Source: Bradyrhizobium sp. (GTDB taxonomy: Bacteria; Pseudomonadota; Alphaproteobacteria; Rhizobiales; Xanthobacteraceae). From it: a stretch of DNA of 9,430 nucleotides. The position numbers and the translations under genes are program-made. The stretch covers positions 1 to 9,430 of the forward strand of contig JAFAUV010000337.1 of the NCBI GenBank assembly GCA_019243075.1, written 5' to 3'. Position 1 is the first letter of the stretch. Each line of letters opens with the position of its first letter. The notes beneath the pieces are model-generated. The model searched no databases. It saw only the letters and a list, made by a program, of their open reading frames with translations, and had not been told where the DNA came from. Positions 7,354 to 9,430 of this stretch are shown here, piece after piece.

Positions 7354-8505
7354 TCACGATCGGGCGCTTGCCGGCCGCCCGACAAGTCCCTCGTCCACCG
7401 CTTCGGCGGGCCGCATCAGGGCCGCGAAGGAAAGGCTCCACAGCGACAGCATGGCGATCGGGATGGTGTAATAAGGCGTGAAGACCGGGTGGCTCATGAA
7501 GAACGCCAGATTGAAGATCATGTTGGCCATCGTCACCAGCACGACCCGCCGGATGCCCGCATCGCCACGCGTGCCGAGCAGCCACGCTATCGATGCACCG
7601 GCCAGCGCCAGCAGGACGAACTGCATGTCGGCGACATATTGGAGGATGATACTGAAGGAGAAGTCCGGCGCCAACACGTCCGGCGCGCCATAGGTGGTGG
7701 CGAGGGGGCTGCCGGCATTGATGATGTTGGCGACGAGCGTCGGCGACAGGCCAACCAGATAGGCGAGGCCAAAGGCGATACCGCGCATCGCGGTCCAAGG
7801 CCTTCGGCTCGACAGCAGCGCGACCAGGAAGAACAGGAAATAGCCGGCCGACAGGAACAGGTTCGGCAGTCGGAAGCTGACGGAAAAACCGAGCAGGAAG
7901 CCGAGCAGGATCGTGAGCCAGACCTGGCTGTCGCGCTGCGTACCTGCGAACAATTTCGCGGTCAGAAATCCCGCCACTGCACATATCGCCATGGTCGGCG
8001 CCATCGAATAGCTCGCCTTCACCGGGTTGATCATGATGTAGACGGCAAGACAGCCGAGCACTCCGGCAGCGGCGAGCGACGCGCTCGATGGCGCGGCGCG
8101 AATTCCAAGCAGCGCGAAGCCGAATACGACGATCGTCGCCGACACGAACAGCGGCACCACCTGGTGGCCTGCCGGAAAGATCGCCAGCGCCATTCCCGTG
8201 CCCGGCGGATACTGGATCACGAGCTTGTTGGCCAGCGGCATCGGGGTGTGACAGGGCGGCGGCTCGTCGGCCGGAAAATTGATCTCCTTCAACTTCGCGG
8301 CGAGATAGCCGTCGTCATCCCTTGAGATATCGGTATCGAAGCCTTTGAGGCCGAAGCGCTGGAACAGATGCGCCTGCCGCAAATAGCATATATCGTCAAA
8401 GACGCCCCTCGCCTCGTTCCAGTGCAGCATCGACGAGACCTGGCTTGCAAGCAGCAGGAAGCAGACCAGGCTACAGATGATTTTCAGGGATTTCATGCGG
8501 TCCAT
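7354..8505 (-). CDS. Polytopic membrane protein, probable GT-C type glycosyltransferase
   Basis: A 383-residue protein with about ten predicted membrane helices. Helix 1 (about 8-25) is followed by a long, probably periplasmic loop (26-110) holding F36-D37-D38 and QYPPGTG (98-104). An acidic pair in the first outer loop plus a YPP motif before helix 2 is the general pattern of GT-C enzymes such as PMT/ArnT-like proteins, which take sugars from polyprenyl phosphate. Later helices include VVPLFVSATIVVFGFALLGI, VWLTILLGFLLGFSVSF and YYTIPIAMLSLWSLSFAAL. It is shorter than typical PMT/ArnT enzymes (500+ residues) and has no large C-terminal periplasmic domain. ATG codons at 8505 and 8496 are both possible; AGATGGA before 8496 slightly favours the shorter form. 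It precedes the GT2 gene by 46 bases, supporting a charge-then-transfer pair. The membrane topology is clear; the enzymatic call is inference. Confidence 0.7.
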   Translation of the reverse strand: MDRMKSLKIICSLVCFLLLASQVSSMLHWNEARGVFDDICYLRQAHLFQRFGLKGFDTDISRDDDGYLAAKLKEINFPADEPPPCHTPMPLANKLVIQYPPGTGMALAIFPAGHQVVPLFVSATIVVFGFALLGIRAAPSSASLAAAGVLGCLAVYIMINPVKASYSMAPTMAICAVAGFLTAKLFAGTQRDSQVWLTILLGFLLGFSVSFRLPNLFLSAGYFLFFLVALLSSRRPWTAMRGIAFGLAYLVGLSPTLVANIINAGSPLATTYGAPDVLAPDFSFSIILQYVADMQFVLLALAGASIAWLLGTRGDAGIRRVVLVTMANMIFNLAFFMSHPVFTPYYTIPIAMLSLWSLSFAALMRPAEAVDEGLVGRPASARS

Positions 8506-8512
8506 CTAGCAC

Positions 8513-8608
8513 AGCCTGGAGCGCGATGTATCGCGCTTGAGTTTCCCAATTGGGGATGATCTTTTTCGGAAAAGCCGCGCCGGTCTTCTCCGGATCATGC
8601 TCCAGGCT
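8513..8608. repeat. Nested palindromic intergenic element (dispersed-repeat-like)
   Basis: The outer arms AGCCTGGAGC (8513-8522) and GCTCCAGGCT (8599-8608) are perfect reverse complements. Inside are a 7-bp hairpin GCGCGAT-GT-ATCGCGC (8521-8536), the palindrome CCCAATTGGG (8545-8554), and a larger hairpin pairing ATGATC (8556-8561) with GATCAT (8593-8598) and CGGA with TCCG. The right half (ATGATCTTTTTCGGAAAA to CCGGATCATGCT) strongly resembles an intergenic repeat I recall from Bradyrhizobium-group genomes. It fills nearly all of the gap between the Nudix and GT-C-like genes and overlaps two bases of the Nudix stop codon. As RNA it could terminate or stabilise transcripts. The structure is seen directly; family membership is from memory. 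Confidence 0.65.
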
Positions 8609-9098
8609 AGCGCCATGTTGGAATCAGGGGCCGGCCGTCGAGCACTTCCCTGATCCGCAGGATGGTGCCGGGGGTCGTTCCCTCCGGCAGCGCGGCGGCC
8701 TCGAAAAAGCCGCAGGCCACGATCTCGGGGTTGGGCTCGGGCAGCCGGTCCTGGCGGAATTGCCTGACGACATAAACCGCGACGTGGTCGCGCCGCGATA
8801 TATGGTGGTTGAGAAACACGCCGTGGAGCGCCGGCTCGCCGGAAACCTCGATCCGCCCCTCCTCGATCAGCTCGCGTCTCAAGGCGTCCATGAAGCTCTC
8901 GCCGACTTCCACCCCGCCGCCGGGAAGATACCAGCCCCTCACATAGCTGTGCTGGACCAGAAACACCCTGTTAGTGTCGTCCAAAACGACGGCGCGGACG
9001 CCGAGCGTCATGCCGCGGGCGAGCCACCAGTAGAAATGGAAAACGCGCCGCAGCAGCGGCTCCAGCTTTCGGCGCAGTTTCCCCAAAGTTTCAGACAT
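8607..9098 (-). CDS. Nudix hydrolase
   Basis: A 163-residue protein. The ATG at 9098 is chosen because recognisable sequence starts there (MSETLGKLRRKLEPLL); the open frame further upstream is non-homologous-looking and would run into the divergent gene. The Nudix box runs from G61 to I83: G-x5-E67-x7-R75-E76-L-x-E79-E80-x-R82-I83. All metal-binding Glu and the Arg-Glu pair are kept, but the canonical Gly near the end is Arg82. WYLPGGGVE precedes the box, as usual. The enzyme should hydrolyse a nucleoside-diphosphate-linked substrate in the cytoplasm; which one cannot be told. A basic N-terminus with FHFYWWLARG may form a short amphipathic helix. The gene is divergent from the metallophosphoesterase, 48 bases apart, and its stop codon overlaps the palindromic repeat separating it from the GT-C-like gene. 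Confidence 0.85.
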   Translation of the reverse strand: MSETLGKLRRKLEPLLRRVFHFYWWLARGMTLGVRAVVLDDTNRVFLVQHSYVRGWYLPGGGVEVGESFMDALRRELIEEGRIEVSGEPALHGVFLNHHISRRDHVAVYVVRQFRQDRLPEPNPEIVACGFFEAAALPEGTTPGTILRIREVLDGRPLIPTWR

Positions 9099-9146
9099 CC
9101 TGTTTGATCTTGCGCGGATGGGACCCGCTTGCCAATAGAATGCGGC

Positions 9147-9430
9147 ATGGCCTCGTTCAAGCTCGCGCATCTGTCGGACCCGCATCTGCCGCCATTGCCC
9201 AGGGCACGGCTGGCCGAACTGGCGGGAAAGCGCGCATTCGGCTATCTGAACTGGACCCGCAACCGACGCAAATATTATCGCCGCGAGGTGCTGGATGCGC
9301 TGGTCGCCGACATGCAGGCGCAGCGGCCGGACCATATCGCTGTCACAGGCGATCTCGTCAATCTCGCGCTCGACAACGAGTTCGCGCCCGCGCAGGCTTG
9401 GCTGGAGGGCGTAGGCCACCCCGAACATGT
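9147..9430 (+). CDS. Metallophosphoesterase, N-terminal part (runs off the window)
   Basis: The frame opens with ATG at 9147 and stays open to the window end, giving 94 residues (MASFKLAHLSDPHL...EGVGHPEH). Two calcineurin-like phosphoesterase metal-binding blocks are in the right order and spacing: L-S-D11-P-H13-L at the start and V-T-G68-D69-L-V-N72. Between them is a basic stretch with FGYLNWTRNRRKYY, seen in a rhizobial subgroup of these proteins. The enzyme should use a two-metal centre to cleave a phosphomono- or diester; the substrate is unknown (3',5'-cyclic-nucleotide phosphodiesterase-like and UDP-diacylglucosamine hydrolase-like proteins share these blocks). The other family motifs (GNHE, GHTH) would lie beyond the window. 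Only 48 bases separate it from the divergent Nudix start, so the two genes probably share a promoter region. Confidence 0.85.
   Translation, partial: MASFKLAHLSDPHLPPLPRARLAELAGKRAFGYLNWTRNRRKYYRREVLDALVADMQAQRPDHIAVTGDLVNLALDNEFAPAQAWLEGVGHPEH

Noticed and set aside
7308..7385. TTG-started N-terminal extension of the GT2 protein
   Set aside because: The added residues are polar, precede the normal first strand of the GT-A fold and overlap the upstream gene; the ATG at 7307 fits the family.
7489..8325. 278-codon plus-strand frame opposite the GT-C-like gene
   Set aside because: The translation is dominated by Arg, Gln, Glu, Asp and His with no hydrophobic core; it mirrors the codon pattern of the membrane protein on the other strand.

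Overview
The window is high-GC DNA from an alphaproteobacterium, most likely of the Bradyrhizobium/Rhodopseudomonas group (Nitrobacteraceae). This rests on strong third-position GC bias, rhizobial-style protein sequences (an Omp25/31-type barrel, a DUF2946 protein with a C-terminal FQPRAPP motif) and an intergenic palindromic repeat of a kind common in that group. All taxonomic and family calls are by eye.

Layout. (1) 1-1664 (+): 3' part of a large inner-membrane protein with a vWA-like/BatA-like tail, a glutamine-amidotransferase-like domain and one C-terminal TM helix; its start lies outside the window. (2) 1665-1831: intergenic DNA with a TTGACA hexamer and a perfect 9-1-9 palindrome that looks like an operator, Zur-box-like in design. 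(3) 1832-2236 and 2388-5708 (+): a probable two-gene transcription unit of a small DUF2946 protein and a 1106-residue TonB-dependent receptor. The receptor is unusual: after its own 22-strand-type barrel it continues into a complete Omp25/31-like small barrel, and the junction resembles the end of a signal peptide plus mature N-terminus of a free-standing Omp. (4) 5844-8505 (-): a tightly spaced unit, in transcription order, of a polytopic membrane protein with GT-C features, a GT2 polyprenyl-phosphate glycosyltransferase and a GNAT acetyltransferase. (5) 8513-8608: a structured dispersed-repeat-like element between that unit and the next gene. (6) 8607-9098 (-): a Nudix hydrolase. (7) 9147-9430 (+): the 5' end of a metallophosphoesterase, divergent from the Nudix gene and running off the window.

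How the genes may work together. The DUF2946-receptor pair looks like a regulated metal or metal-chelate uptake unit: a palindromic operator over the promoter, CxIC motifs in both proteins, and a TonB-dependent channel. The GT-C/GT2 pair fits a two-step envelope glycosylation scheme, in which GT2 charges a polyprenyl phosphate at the cytoplasmic face and the multispanning protein uses the lipid-linked sugar on the periplasmic side. No RNA genes, CRISPR arrays, transposases or phage genes were seen. The most interesting item is the receptor-Omp fusion under the palindromic operator.
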